Shown here piece after piece: positions 16,446 through 24,968 of a DNA stretch of 39,369 nt. Within the stretch, counting starts at the first letter, position 1. Each line of letters begins with the position of its first letter. The position numbers and the translations under genes were made by a program. The stretch is from NCBI GenBank assembly GCA_005885035.1, contig VAXZ01000118.1, forward strand, positions 1 to 39,369, given 5' to 3'. This DNA comes from Actinomycetota bacterium (GTDB lineage Bacteria; Actinomycetota; UBA4738; HRBIN12). The notes under the pieces were generated by a model. It had not been told where the DNA came from. It saw only the letters and a program-made list of their open reading frames with translations, and made no database searches.

Positions 16446-17387
16446 ATGCAGATCCTGATCACGATCGCCGTGCTCGCCCTGGTCATCGGCGTGGTCTTCT
16501 TCCTTGGGTCACGACAGCGTGGGCCCGGTACGAGCACGCGCGGCGTGCGGCCGCGGCCTTCGGCCACGGCCGCGCGCCGCAGGCCCGTGCAGAAGAAGGC
16601 CTCGCCCTTCCAACAGGCTCCGGCCTGGCTCCGGCGTTTGCCGATCCTGCTGCTGATCGGCGCGGTCGCCGCGCTCGGGGTCGCGCTCGCCCAGTTCCGG
16701 GTCTCGCGAACCGCGAAGCCGCCCACCGTGGTGCTCGTGCTCGATGTCTCGCTCTCGATGAACGCCACCGATGTGCAGCCCAGCCGGCTGGCGGCCGCCC
16801 AGCAAGCCGCCGAGACGCTGGTCGCGCAGCTCCCGGAGTCCTTCTACGTCGGCCTCGTGACGTTCGCCGACAAGGCGACCGTCCTCGTTCAACCGACCGT
16901 CGATCACACCAAGGTCGGCGCCGCGCTGGACCATCCGCAGCAGGGTCACGGCACCGTGATCGGTGACGGGTTGTCGACGACGCTCGACGCGATCCAGCAG
17001 CGGTGGACCGCCCAGGGGACCGACGCGGCCGTGGCGGTGCTGTTGTCGGACGGGCGTGACACGGGGAGCCAGGTTGCCCCGCTCGATGCCGCCGCCCGCG
17101 CCGCCTCCCTCGGCGTGCCGGTGTACACGGTGGTGCTTGGAAGGACCACGGGCCGGGGCGCCGCCGACGCGAGCCTGCTGTCGCAGATCGCCAGCGCAAC
17201 AGGCGCGCAGACCTCGACGGCCGAGTCGGCCGGCGCCCTGACGACGATCTATCAGGATCTGGGAACGCAGCTCTCCGCGCAGTTGCAGATCAGCAGCTCC
17301 GCGCAGCTCTTCGTGATCATCGCGGTCGTGCTGGCGATGGCTGCCGCGGTGATCGTGATCGTCTTGTCCCAGCGGCGCCCGTACTGA
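16446..17387 (+). CDS. Membrane protein with von Willebrand A domain
   Basis: The product has 313 residues. Two N-terminal helices (about 1–21 and 66–84) flank a basic Pro/Arg loop, then comes a VWA domain (about 93–270) and a C-terminal helix (about 287–309) with a short basic tail. The MIDAS metal site is intact: DVSLSMN (DxSxS), a Thr in LVTFAD, and LLSDGRDTG. This layout resembles BatA/BatB-type proteins, which sit in the membrane with the VWA domain outside and may work with MoxR ATPases or in envelope stress. No MoxR gene is adjacent. It is divergent from the Calx-beta surface protein, 103 bases away, which may mean shared regulation. Function beyond metal-dependent protein binding is not known. 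Confidence 0.88.
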   Translation: MQILITIAVLALVIGVVFFLGSRQRGPGTSTRGVRPRPSATAARRRPVQKKASPFQQAPAWLRRLPILLLIGAVAALGVALAQFRVSRTAKPPTVVLVLDVSLSMNATDVQPSRLAAAQQAAETLVAQLPESFYVGLVTFADKATVLVQPTVDHTKVGAALDHPQQGHGTVIGDGLSTTLDAIQQRWTAQGTDAAVAVLLSDGRDTGSQVAPLDAAARAASLGVPVYTVVLGRTTGRGAADASLLSQIASATGAQTSTAESAGALTTIYQDLGTQLSAQLQISSSAQLFVIIAVVLAMAAAVIVIVLSQRRPY

Positions 17388-17397
17388 GGAATCACCC

Positions 17398-17874
17398 TTA
17401 TCGGTCTGGCTTCGTGACGTCGACGACGCTTGCTCCGAGCGCTCGGATGAGATCGTCGCCGGTCACGTGGAGATTGACGCCGTGGGCGCCGGCCCCGATC
17501 GCGACCCGGCCGACGGACCGGATCCCTGCGTCCGCGACCACCGGCCACGCCGTGCGCGAACCGAACGGTGTGATCGCGCCACGTTCGTAGCCCGTCGCCT
17601 CGCGCGCCTCCTCCCGATCGGGCAGCGAGAGGCGGCGCGTCCCGAGGTGCGCGCGCAGCTTCGGCCAGTCGATCTGCCGTCCGCCGGGCACCAGCACGAA
17701 CACGTAGTCACGCTCGCCACGGCGGACCACGATCGTCCGGAGCAGCTGCTCGAGGTGGATGCCCTGGAGCCGCGCGCTCTCTTCGGCGCTCGACGGTCGC
17801 TCGGTCCGGACCAGGTCGAAGGCGAGGCCCGCGGCGGTCGCAGCGCGGGCGCCGGCTGGCGGATCCGCTTCCAT
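17398..17874 (-). CDS. YbaK/EbsC-type aminoacyl-tRNA deacylase
   Basis: The product has 158 residues and covers the whole YbaK/ProX editing domain. Signs are [17 protein letters not shown] (family V-Q/H-K-T-L-V-like region), [35 protein letters not shown] (the conserved G-x-xPFG loop) and [26 protein letters not shown]. These stand-alone domains hydrolyse mischarged tRNAs such as Cys- or Ala-tRNA(Pro). The usual catalytic Lys of the central strand is probably replaced by Arg here (VVRR), as in some subfamilies, so the exact substrate is uncertain. ATG 17874 lies eight bases after a TACGGT hexamer with no ribosome site. It diverges from hutU across 63 bases. Confidence 0.87.
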   Translation of the reverse strand: MEADPPAGARAATAAGLAFDLVRTERPSSAEESARLQGIHLEQLLRTIVVRRGERDYVFVLVPGGRQIDWPKLRAHLGTRRLSLPDREEAREATGYERGAITPFGSRTAWPVVADAGIRSVGRVAIGAGAHGVNLHVTGDDLIRALGASVVDVTKPDR

Positions 17875-17882
17875 GCACGAGA

Positions 17883-17888
17883 ACCGTA
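17883..17888 (-). promoter_or_regulatory. -10 hexamer for a probable leaderless start (ybaK-like gene)
   Basis: On the minus strand TACGGT ends eight bases before ATG 17874, with no Shine-Dalgarno between. Confidence 0.35.
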
Positions 17889-17937
17889 CCGGGTAGGCTG
17901 CCGGTCGGACGGCACGCCGCGTCGCCAGGAGGTGACC

Positions 17938-19617
17938 ATGGCACCCACATCGGCCGGCACATCAGCAGGACCGCGAGAGGTTCGCGCCCCCCGCGGCTCG
18001 ACGATCACGTGCAAGGGCTGGCAGCAAGAAGCCGCGATGCGGATGCTGATGAACAACCTGGACCCCGACGTCGCCGAGCGTCCCGAGGACCTCGTGGTCT
18101 ACGGCGGCACGGGGAAGGCCGCCCGCTCCTGGCCCGCGTTCGATGCGATCGTCCGCGAGCTCCAGCGGCTCGAGGGCGACGAGACGCTCTTGGTGCAGTC
18201 GGGCAAACCCGTGGGGGTCGTGACCACGCACGGATGGGCTCCGCGGGTCCTGATCGCGAACGCCAACCTCGTCCCGGAATGGGCGACCTGGGAGGAGTTC
18301 CGCCGGCTCGAGGCGCTCGGGCTGACGATGTACGGCCAGATGACGGCCGGCTCGTGGATCTACATCGGAACGCAGGGGATCCTCCAGGGAACGTTCGAGA
18401 CGTTCGCGGCGATCGCCGCGAAGCGCTTCGGCGGGTCGCTCGCCGGGACGATCGCCCTGACGGCCGGGCTGGGAGGCATGGGGGGCGCGCAGCCGTTGGC
18501 CGTGACGATGAACGGGGGCGTCGTGCTCTGCGTCGAGGTGGATCCCGCGCGGATCGAGCGACGGATCAAGACCCGCTACCTCGACGTCATGCTCGACGAC
18601 GTGGACGAGGCCCTGCGCCTGGCCACCGACGCCCGCGACCGACGGGAGCCGCTGTCGATCGGTGTCCTCGGCAACGCGGCCGACATCGTGCCCGCGCTCG
18701 CCGCGATGGACGCGCCGATCGACATCGTGACCGACCAGACGAGCGCGCACGACCCCCTCGCGTACGTGCCGCAGGACCTCGCGCTGGCCGATGCCGCGTC
18801 CCTGCGCGAGCGCGATCCCGAGGGATACACGCGCCGGGCGCGGGCGTCGATGGCCGCACACGTCGCCGGGATGGTCGCGTTCCTCGACGGGGGAGCGGAG
18901 GTCTTCGACTACGGCAACAACCTCCGGGCCGAGGCGAGGCTCGGGGGTTTCGATCGGGCGTTCGACTACCCCGGGTTCATCCCCGCATACATCCGACCGT
19001 TGTTCTGCGAAGGCAAGGGTCCGTTCCGCTGGGCCGCGTTGTCGGGCGATCCAGCCGATATCGCCGCGACCGATCGAGCCGTGCTGGAGGAGTTCCCCGG
19101 GAACGAGCCGCTCGCCCGATGGATCCGGATGGCCGGCGAGCGCGTCGCCTACCAGGGGCTGCCCGCGCGGATCTGCTGGCTCGGGTACGGCGAGCGGCAT
19201 CGGCTCGGGATGCGGTTCAACGACATGGTCGCTCATGGCGATCTGTCGGCGCCCATCGTGATCGGCCGCGATCATCTGGACTGCGGCTCCGTCGCCTCGC
19301 CGTACCGCGAGACCGAGGCCATGCTCGACGGTTCGGACGCGATCGCCGATTGGCCGCTCCTGAACGCGCTCGTCAACACCGCGAGCGGCGCTTCGTGGGT
19401 CAGCATCCATCACGGCGGAGGGGTGGGCATCGGCCGGTCGATCCACGCGGGCCAGGTCGTCGTGGTCGACGGAACGGAGCTCGCGGGCCAGAAGGCCGAG
19501 CGGGTCCTCACGAACGACCCCGTGATGGGGATCTTCCGCCACGTCGACGCGGGGTACGAGGCGGCCGAGCGTGTCGCGGCCGAGCGCGACGTCCGGATCC
19601 CGATGACCGAGGCGTGA
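17938..19617 (+). CDS. hutU: Urocanate hydratase
   Basis: The product has 559 residues, the usual length for HutU, which adds water to urocanate to give imidazolonepropionate, the second step of histidine breakdown. It uses a tightly bound NAD as electrophile. Family marks run the full length: [64 protein letters not shown], the NAD-site [33 protein letters not shown]-like [10 protein letters not shown], and [19 protein letters not shown]. In [18 protein letters not shown], Cys replaces the more common Ser and Tyr replaces Asn. ATG 17938 follows AGGAGGTGA (17927–17935), the best ribosome site in the window. hutI follows after three bases. Confidence 0.96.
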   Translation: MAPTSAGTSAGPREVRAPRGSTITCKGWQQEAAMRMLMNNLDPDVAERPEDLVVYGGTGKAARSWPAFDAIVRELQRLEGDETLLVQSGKPVGVVTTHGWAPRVLIANANLVPEWATWEEFRRLEALGLTMYGQMTAGSWIYIGTQGILQGTFETFAAIAAKRFGGSLAGTIALTAGLGGMGGAQPLAVTMNGGVVLCVEVDPARIERRIKTRYLDVMLDDVDEALRLATDARDRREPLSIGVLGNAADIVPALAAMDAPIDIVTDQTSAHDPLAYVPQDLALADAASLRERDPEGYTRRARASMAAHVAGMVAFLDGGAEVFDYGNNLRAEARLGGFDRAFDYPGFIPAYIRPLFCEGKGPFRWAALSGDPADIAATDRAVLEEFPGNEPLARWIRMAGERVAYQGLPARICWLGYGERHRLGMRFNDMVAHGDLSAPIVIGRDHLDCGSVASPYRETEAMLDGSDAIADWPLLNALVNTASGASWVSIHHGGGVGIGRSIHAGQVVVVDGTELAGQKAERVLTNDPVMGIFRHVDAGYEAAERVAAERDVRIPMTEA

Positions 19618-19620
19618 TCC

Positions 19621-20787
19621 GTGCTCGTCGGGGGGATCGGCGAGCTCGTCACCAACGATCCATCGCACGGCCCGCCGCTCGGGATCGTCCATGACGCCGC
19701 GGTCGCGATCGACGGGGACCGGGTCGTGTGGACCGGGTCGCGAGCGACGGCGCCCGAAGGTATCCCGGGCCCGTCGCTCGACCTCGACGGTCGCGCCGCG
19801 CTCCCCGGTTTCGTGGACGCCCATACACACCTGGTCTTCGCGGGCGACCGGGCCGAGGAGTTCGATGCGCGGATGCGAGGCGAGCCGTACGAGGCCGGCG
19901 GGATCCGTTCGACGGTCGATGCCACCCGCGCCGCCACCGACGAGACGCTGCTGAACGGCGCGCGCCGCCTCGCCCGCGAAGCGCTCCGGTCGGGAACCAC
20001 GACGCTCGAGGTGAAGTCGGGATACGGCCTCACCGTCGCGGACGAGGCCCGGCTGCTTACGATCGCCGGGACGGTCGCCGAAGAGGTGACCTTCCTCGGC
20101 GCCCACGTCGTCCCGCCCGAGTGCGCGGACGATGCGGACGGCTACGTCGACCTGGTGTGCGGCGCGATGCTCGATGCGTGCGCACCGCTCGCGCGCTGGT
20201 GCGACGTGTTCTGCGACCGCGGCGCGTTCGACGGCTCGCAAGCACGGCGGGTGCTCACGGCCGCGCGCGACCGAGGGATGGGGCTCCGTGTCCATGCGAA
20301 CCAGCTGGAGCACGGCCCCGGCGCGCAGCTCGCCGCCGAGCTCGGCGCGGCGAGCGCCGACCATCTCACGCACCTGCGAGCCGAGGATAGGGAGGCGCTC
20401 GCCGCGGCGGACGTCGTCGCGACCCTGCTCCCGGTGGCCGAGCTGTCGACCCGCTCGCCGTGGCCGGACGCCCGGGCACTGCTCGACGTGGGGGTGACCG
20501 TGGCCCTCGCGACCGATTGCAACCCCGGGACGTCGTTCACGACGAGCATGCCCATCGTCGTGGCCCTCGCCGTCACGGCGATGGGGATGACGCCGCACGA
20601 GGCCGTGTGGGCGGCGACCGCCGGCGGTGCGACGGCGCTCCGTCGAACCGACGTCGGCCGCCTCACCGTGGGTGCCCGCGCCGACCTGATCGCGATGGAC
20701 GCTCCCTCCTCGGTGCACCTCGCGTACCGGCCGGGCGTCCCGCTGATCCACACCGTGATCCGGGGCGGCGAGGTCGTGGTGGGGTGA
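19621..20787 (+). CDS. hutI: Imidazolonepropionase
   Basis: The product has 388 residues, an amidohydrolase that opens the imidazolone ring in step three of histidine breakdown. The metal and substrate residues are in place: [16 protein letters not shown] (first metal His pair and the Arg/Glu region), [40 protein letters not shown], and the [11 protein letters not shown] segment with the metal Asp. It starts with GTG three bases after the hutU stop. The stop overlaps the next gene's GTG by four bases (GTGA). No hutH (histidase) or formimidoylglutamate hydrolase/deiminase gene lies in this window, so the pathway must be completed elsewhere. Confidence 0.96.
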   Translation: MLVGGIGELVTNDPSHGPPLGIVHDAAVAIDGDRVVWTGSRATAPEGIPGPSLDLDGRAALPGFVDAHTHLVFAGDRAEEFDARMRGEPYEAGGIRSTVDATRAATDETLLNGARRLAREALRSGTTTLEVKSGYGLTVADEARLLTIAGTVAEEVTFLGAHVVPPECADDADGYVDLVCGAMLDACAPLARWCDVFCDRGAFDGSQARRVLTAARDRGMGLRVHANQLEHGPGAQLAAELGAASADHLTHLRAEDREALAAADVVATLLPVAELSTRSPWPDARALLDVGVTVALATDCNPGTSFTTSMPIVVALAVTAMGMTPHEAVWAATAGGATALRRTDVGRLTVGARADLIAMDAPSSVHLAYRPGVPLIHTVIRGGEVVVG

Positions 20788-21371
20788 GCCGATCGCGAGG
20801 CCCCGAGGTGGGCTTGTTCCTCGCGGGCGCGGCGCTCTTCGGGGTGAGCCTCGTGCTCGCGCGGCGCCCGGGCATCGACCCCGCCGAGGAGGAGATCTTC
20901 CGCGCCGCGAACGACGCGCCCGACGCGATCACGCTCCCCGTCCGCTCGGTGATGCAGATGGGGACGTTCGGGACGGTCCCCGCCATCTCGGCGGTCGCTC
21001 TGCTGGCCGGGAAGCAGCGCCTGGCCGCCGCGCTCGGGGTCGGCGGCGCCGCGGCGTGGGTGCTTGCGAAGCAGGTGAAGGTGCTCGGGGGGCGTTCGCG
21101 ACCCGAGGGCGTCCTCATGGACGTCCGGACCCGCGAGAAGATCGACGGCGACCTCGGATGGCTCTCGGGCCACGCGGCGGTCGCGACCACGATCGCCTTC
21201 ACGGCGTGGCCCGCGACCCCGCGATGGTCGCACCCGTTCCTGGTTGTCGGAACCGTGACCACCGCCTTCGGCCGGATGTTCGTGGGCGCGCACCTTCCCC
21301 TGGATCTGGTCGGCGGGGCCGGTCTCGGGATGATGGTGTCCGCCGTTGCGCGCCGGCTCTTGCGGGACTGA
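20784..21371 (+). CDS. PAP2-family membrane phosphatase
   Basis: The product has 195 residues, with membrane helices around residues 8–25, 58–80, 118–138 and 160–185. All three PAP2 signature motifs can be seen: K-x6-RP in [12 protein letters not shown] in WLSGHAAV, and R-x5-H-x3-D in [12 protein letters not shown]. The motif-2 Pro is replaced by Leu and the first motif-3 Ser by Gly. PAP2 enzymes remove phosphate from lipid phosphates such as phosphatidate or undecaprenyl pyrophosphate at the membrane surface. GTG 20784 overlaps the hutI stop by four bases, so it is translationally coupled to the hut genes although its chemistry is unrelated. The function in that operon is unclear. Confidence 0.88.
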   Translation: MSRSRGPEVGLFLAGAALFGVSLVLARRPGIDPAEEEIFRAANDAPDAITLPVRSVMQMGTFGTVPAISAVALLAGKQRLAAALGVGGAAAWVLAKQVKVLGGRSRPEGVLMDVRTREKIDGDLGWLSGHAAVATTIAFTAWPATPRWSHPFLVVGTVTTAFGRMFVGAHLPLDLVGGAGLGMMVSAVARRLLRD

Positions 21372-21377
21372 CGAGGT

Positions 21378-22259
21378 TCAGCCGAGCGCTGCGCCGAGCG
21401 TGCGGATCGACCCCTCGGTGATCGGATCGCACACCAGGATCACCTCGTCCGCTCCGCCTTCGGCGAAGGCGTCCAGCGCGGCGGTGAGGTCCGATGGATC
21501 GACGGGCTCGATGCCGGGCTCGTCGGGGCGTTCGCCCGCGCCGCCGGGGAACCGAACGAGCACACACGCGCTGCGCTCGAGGGTCGCCGGATCGCGCCCG
21601 GCTCGCTCGCAAGCGTCGTCGATCGTCCGGCTCTCCCGGGCGAACCCGTCCGGGGTGTTCGCGAACAGGTCGTACCAGGTGTTCCACACGTCGACGTGGG
21701 GGAGCGTCGCGGCAAGGACGCGCGGGCCCGTGGAGCCAACCATCAGCGTCGGTCGCCCGGCGGGCTTCGGCAGCAGGACGGCGTCGCGGGTCGAATGCCA
21801 CCGTCCAGCGAAGGTCACCCGCTCCCCGTCCAGGAGCCGGCGGACGATCTCGAAGGACTCCTCGAATCGCGACGCGCGATGGTCGAACGGGATCCCGAAG
21901 GCGTCGAAATCCGTTCGGTTCCAGCCGGCCCCCATGCCCAGAACCAAGCGGCCGCCGCTCACCACGTCGACCGTGGCGGCGATCTTGGCGAGCACCGCGG
22001 GGGGATGGAAGTTGAGACAGGCGACGAGGGGGCCGAGCCGCACGCGGGTCGTGACCGTGGCGAGCCCCGCGAGGAGCGTCCAGGCTTCCCAGGGTCCCCG
22101 CTCGGGGCGGCCGTCCCCTCGATAGAGGTAGTGGTCGCCGACCCAAACGGAGTCGAAGCCCGCATCCTCCGCCGCCAGCGCCATGGCCACGTATTCGGGC
22201 CAGCGAACCTCGCGTTCCACCTCGGGGAGCTGAACACCGAGCCGGGGTCGTCGTGGCAC
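21378..22259 (-). CDS. LLM-class flavin/F420-dependent oxidoreductase
   Basis: The product has 293 residues and the luciferase-like TIM-barrel pattern: LGVQLPE at the start, MALAAEDAGFDSVWVGDHYLYRG, LATVTTRVRLGPLVACLNFHPPAVLAK, DVVSGGRLVLGMGAGWNRTDF, FDHRASRFEESFEIVRRLL, RPTLMVGSTGPRVL and a final EVILVCDPITEGSIRTLG. The GAGW and HPP segments are characteristic of actinobacterial members, most of which use F420, though FMN members exist. The substrate cannot be predicted. GTG 22259 is six bases after a TAGACT hexamer on the minus strand and has no Shine-Dalgarno. The gene is convergent with the PAP2 gene and divergent from the coiled-coil protein. Confidence 0.9.
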   Translation of the reverse strand: MPRRPRLGVQLPEVEREVRWPEYVAMALAAEDAGFDSVWVGDHYLYRGDGRPERGPWEAWTLLAGLATVTTRVRLGPLVACLNFHPPAVLAKIAATVDVVSGGRLVLGMGAGWNRTDFDAFGIPFDHRASRFEESFEIVRRLLDGERVTFAGRWHSTRDAVLLPKPAGRPTLMVGSTGPRVLAATLPHVDVWNTWYDLFANTPDGFARESRTIDDACERAGRDPATLERSACVLVRFPGGAGERPDEPGIEPVDPSDLTAALDAFAEGGADEVILVCDPITEGSIRTLGAALG

Positions 22260-22265
22260 GGCGGG

Positions 22266-22271
22266 AGTCTA
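22266..22271 (-). promoter_or_regulatory. -10 hexamer for a probable leaderless start (LLM gene)
   Basis: On the minus strand TAGACT ends six bases before the GTG start at 22259; no ribosome site is present. Confidence 0.45.
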
Positions 22272-22336
22272 AGAGACCGGCGACCGGCGACCGGCGACAG
22301 TTCAACCACCCTCCGTGGCGCGTCGATAGCACCTGC

Positions 22337-23479
22337 ATGGCCGGGGATGGGTCTCGGGTTCGTGCGTGCGCGCTGCTCGTTGCGGTGACGCTGCTCGTCG
22401 GCATCGTGCCGGCGAGCGGCGCGTCCACCGACACGAAGCTGCACCGCGCCCGGGCGGACCTCGGCGATCTGGTGTCCCAGATCGCCGAGCAGGCGGCTGC
22501 CGTCGAGACGATCCGCGGCCGCGTGGCGGCCGCGGATCGCCGGATCGACGTCGCTGAGCGCGCACTCAGCCTCGTCCTCGCCTCGCGGCTGGCGGTCCGT
22601 GACGAGCTCGAGGCGGCCCAGGCGGCCTACGCCGTCGCTGAGTCACGGTTGCACGACACCGTGGTGGACACCTTCATGAACTCGCCGGGGGGGCTTGCCC
22701 AAGCCGACGTGCTGGGTGCCTTCCTGGAGGCGAGCTCGATGGCGGACCTCCAGGACCGGCTCGCGCTGGGCGACGCGATCGTCGCCGACCGCGAGCGAGC
22801 CGTTGGGGACCTCGCCGCGGCGAAGGCCAGGCTCGACGCGCGTGCGAGGGCGCTCGACGGGGCGCTCGCCGCGCAGCAGGCGACCGTCAAGGAGCTGCGG
22901 GCCGCCCAGGAGGAACAAGCGAACGCGCTCGCGAGCGAGCAGGCGGCGCTCGCACAGCTGAGCGAGACTCGCGATCGCATCGTGACGTTGATCGCGCGGC
23001 TCAAGAAGCGTCTGCACGCCGAGGACGTCGCCGCCGTCGCCCGGGCGTTCCAGGGTGCCGACCACGTTTCGTACGGCGATTGGGCGGACCTGCTGCTGCG
23101 CATCTTCGACGCCCCCACGTGCCGAGAGAACCGCGTCGTCGTGGTCGCCTGGCAGGTGCAGGAATTCACGCAGGCGGCCTGGAACCCGCTCGCGACCACA
23201 CACCGGATGCCGGGCTCGATGGACTTCAATGGGGCCGGGGTGCAGGACTTCGTCTCGTTAGCGCAGGGTCTCGAGGCGACCAAGGAGACGATCCAGAACG
23301 GATGGGACGTCTACGGGTACGGCGCGATCGTGACCTCCCTCCATCGGTGCGCCGACGCGTCGACGACCGCCTCGAGGATCGCGGCCTCCAGCTGGTGTTC
23401 CGGGTGCGTGAACGGCAACTACGTCGTCGGGGTCGTCCCGACGGTGGAGGCCGATCTGGCGACCTACTCCTCGCTCTGA
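22337..23479 (+). CDS. Secreted coiled-coil protein with lysozyme-like domain
   Basis: The product has 380 residues: a signal peptide (about 1–30, ALLVAVTLLVGIVPASGA), a long Ala/Glu/Arg-rich coiled coil (about 33–245) of the kind found in CwlO/RipC-type cell-wall hydrolases, and a C-terminal domain (about 255–380). The C-terminal part has the motif series VVVAWQVQEFTQAAWNPLA, MPGSMDFNGAGVQDF, SLAQGLEATKETIQNG and GAIVTSLH. That WNPL…FN..GV…GL.AT…NG series is seen in lysozyme-like domains attached to actinobacterial secreted and phage proteins. Four Cys residues (one in DAPTCRENR, one in SLHRCAD, a CSGC pair) may form disulfides. ATG 22337 gives the signal peptide directly. It probably acts on peptidoglycan, with the coiled coil as a regulatory arm. 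Confidence 0.75.
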   Translation: MAGDGSRVRACALLVAVTLLVGIVPASGASTDTKLHRARADLGDLVSQIAEQAAAVETIRGRVAAADRRIDVAERALSLVLASRLAVRDELEAAQAAYAVAESRLHDTVVDTFMNSPGGLAQADVLGAFLEASSMADLQDRLALGDAIVADRERAVGDLAAAKARLDARARALDGALAAQQATVKELRAAQEEQANALASEQAALAQLSETRDRIVTLIARLKKRLHAEDVAAVARAFQGADHVSYGDWADLLLRIFDAPTCRENRVVVVAWQVQEFTQAAWNPLATTHRMPGSMDFNGAGVQDFVSLAQGLEATKETIQNGWDVYGYGAIVTSLHRCADASTTASRIAASSWCSGCVNGNYVVGVVPTVEADLATYSSL

Positions 23480-23498
23480 TCCCTGCGAACGTCGCCGC

Positions 23499-23897
23499 TC
23501 AGCGCCGGACGGCGAGCACCGCTCGGTAGAGCGGGTCCTTCGTGAGGGTCGCCGTGGGTCGGTACCTGGGGTTGGCCACGACGCGCACCTCGTCGAGGAA
23601 CGGCGTCAACGCGACCGTGTCGGCCGTGAGCAGTCGGCGCTCGTCCAGCGTGTAGACCGGACGGCCCTCGATATCGAGGTTACCGGGCTTGCGCATCGAA
23701 CGGATCAGCTCGCGTGGCTCCGGGTGCCGGACGAGCTCCTCCTTGGACCAATGCGGCTCCCTCCGGAGCTCGCGACGATGTCCCTGCTGGAGCTTCGGCA
23801 GGATCACGGCGAGCCCGGGCTTGCCTCTGCGGCCGCGGACCGCGGTGCGGAGCGGGGCCAGCGCGTCCGACGCCTCAGAAGTAGGCGACGAAGCCAT
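23499..23897 (-). CDS. Short protein of unknown function, McrB-linked
   Basis: I do not recognise this 132-residue protein. It is basic, lacks a signal peptide or membrane helix, and has an Arg/Lys-rich first half (AVRGRRGKPGLAVILPKLQQ, HRRELRREPHWSKEELVRH) and a second half with LDERRLLTADTVALTPFLDE and RPTATLTKDPLYRAVLAVRR. ATG 23897 lies inside the end of the AAA ATPase gene (23-base overlap), so the two are expected to be made together. In McrB-like systems the next gene normally encodes a large DUF2357/PD-(D/E)XK nuclease of 400 residues or more. No nuclease motif is visible here. It may be a truncated remnant or a small adaptor. It ends 19 bases from a convergent gene. Confidence 0.6.
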   Translation of the reverse strand: MASSPTSEASDALAPLRTAVRGRRGKPGLAVILPKLQQGHRRELRREPHWSKEELVRHPEPRELIRSMRKPGNLDIEGRPVYTLDERRLLTADTVALTPFLDEVRVVANPRYRPTATLTKDPLYRAVLAVRR

Positions 23898-24852
23898 GCT
23901 CGTCGAGGTCCCGGCGCATCGTGCGCGTCTTCGCTGCCGAGAGCGGGTAGTCACCCGACGCGAACTCGAGGAAGGCGTCGATCGCATCGCGGGCGGACTC
24001 GTCGCCACGCACGCGCGGCAGGACCTTCTGCATCAGCTGCTCGTCCAACGCCGTGCGCCAATCGGTGCCGACCTCTTCCGCGGCCGTGACGTAGGCGTCG
24101 ATCTCGTCCAGGACGCGGAACCCGAACGGCGAGACGTCGTGGAAGATGTCCCACACACGCAGGACGACGTCCGCGTACGGGCGCCCGCTCATGTGGTCCA
24201 TGACGTGCTCGCGCGAAAGCGGCAGCTCGATCACCTGGGCGCGGTCGTAGACCTTGTCCGCGAATCCATGCGTCGTCTCGTCGACGTTGACCGTCCCGGA
24301 GAACTTGAGATTGGGCGTGAGCTCGACCGTGTGCCCCGGCGCCAGGTCGAGTCGCGCCACGCCTTCGCGCGTGCGGATCTCCATGGCCGACAGGAAGCGG
24401 CTGAAGTAGTGCTCGACACGTGCGAGGTTCATCTCGTCCAGGATCACGTGGAACTCGCGCGCCACCCGGCCCGCACCGTTGGCGGAGTTCCACTCCCGCG
24501 CGGCATCGGCCACGAACTCGCTGAACGGCGTGTGGTGGTAGAAGCCGTCGAGCGGCGACAGGTAGCCCAGGAGGTCTTCGTTCGACGACCAGCTCGGGTC
24601 GACGGCGACCAGCTTGATCCGCGCGCCGACGATCTCGGCGTACGCCTGCGCCAGCCACGTCTTGCCGGTGCCGCTCGGCCCGCAGAGGATCACGAACCCG
24701 CGGGTGGACGCGGCCAGGTGGTAGCGGCGGATCAGGTCGTCGCTGATCCGGAACGTGGGGTAGTTCGCATGGAAGCGTCTGACGAGTTCCACGAACGCGC
24801 TATCGATCGTGGACACGCTCGACGCGCGGATATCGTCGCTCGCGGTAGCCAC
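23875..24852 (-). CDS. McrB-like AAA ATPase (dynein-related subfamily)
   Basis: The product has 325 residues and an AAA+ domain from about residue 50: Walker A GPSGTGKT (58–65), the insertion VDPSWSSNEDLLGYLSPLDG typical of McrB-type ATPases, Walker B VILDEMNLA (136–144) with the McrB hallmark DEMNLARVEHYFSRFL, and GTVNVDETTHGFADKVYDRA (about 186–205) holding sensor and Arg-finger residues. The first ~50 residues hold no specificity domain such as DUF3578 or EVE. McrB proteins form GTP- or ATP-driven hexamers that power McrC-type nucleases against modified or foreign DNA; other relatives have chaperone-like roles. GTG 24852 is backed by GGAGGG seven bases upstream. The partner position is filled by a 132-residue protein, and a flap-type nuclease gene lies 116 bases upstream in the same direction. 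Confidence 0.87.
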   Translation of the reverse strand: MATASDDIRASSVSTIDSAFVELVRRFHANYPTFRISDDLIRRYHLAASTRGFVILCGPSGTGKTWLAQAYAEIVGARIKLVAVDPSWSSNEDLLGYLSPLDGFYHHTPFSEFVADAAREWNSANGAGRVAREFHVILDEMNLARVEHYFSRFLSAMEIRTREGVARLDLAPGHTVELTPNLKFSGTVNVDETTHGFADKVYDRAQVIELPLSREHVMDHMSGRPYADVVLRVWDIFHDVSPFGFRVLDEIDAYVTAAEEVGTDWRTALDEQLMQKVLPRVRGDESARDAIDAFLEFASGDYPLSAAKTRTMRRDLDEHGFVAYF

Positions 24853-24968
24853 CTTCGATCCCTCCGATCGGAACGGCCGGGGTCTCGTTCCGGTATCGGC
24901 CCAGGGTACAAGGCCGGCCGGGGTGATGCTATCGGGCCTTCGGTCCGGACCGTTCGGCCGTGGGCCGT

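Noticed and set aside
17962-20751. Long minus-strand open frame (about 929 codons)
   Set aside because: Antisense to hutU and hutI, both unmistakable; the antisense translation has no domain and is Arg-rich.
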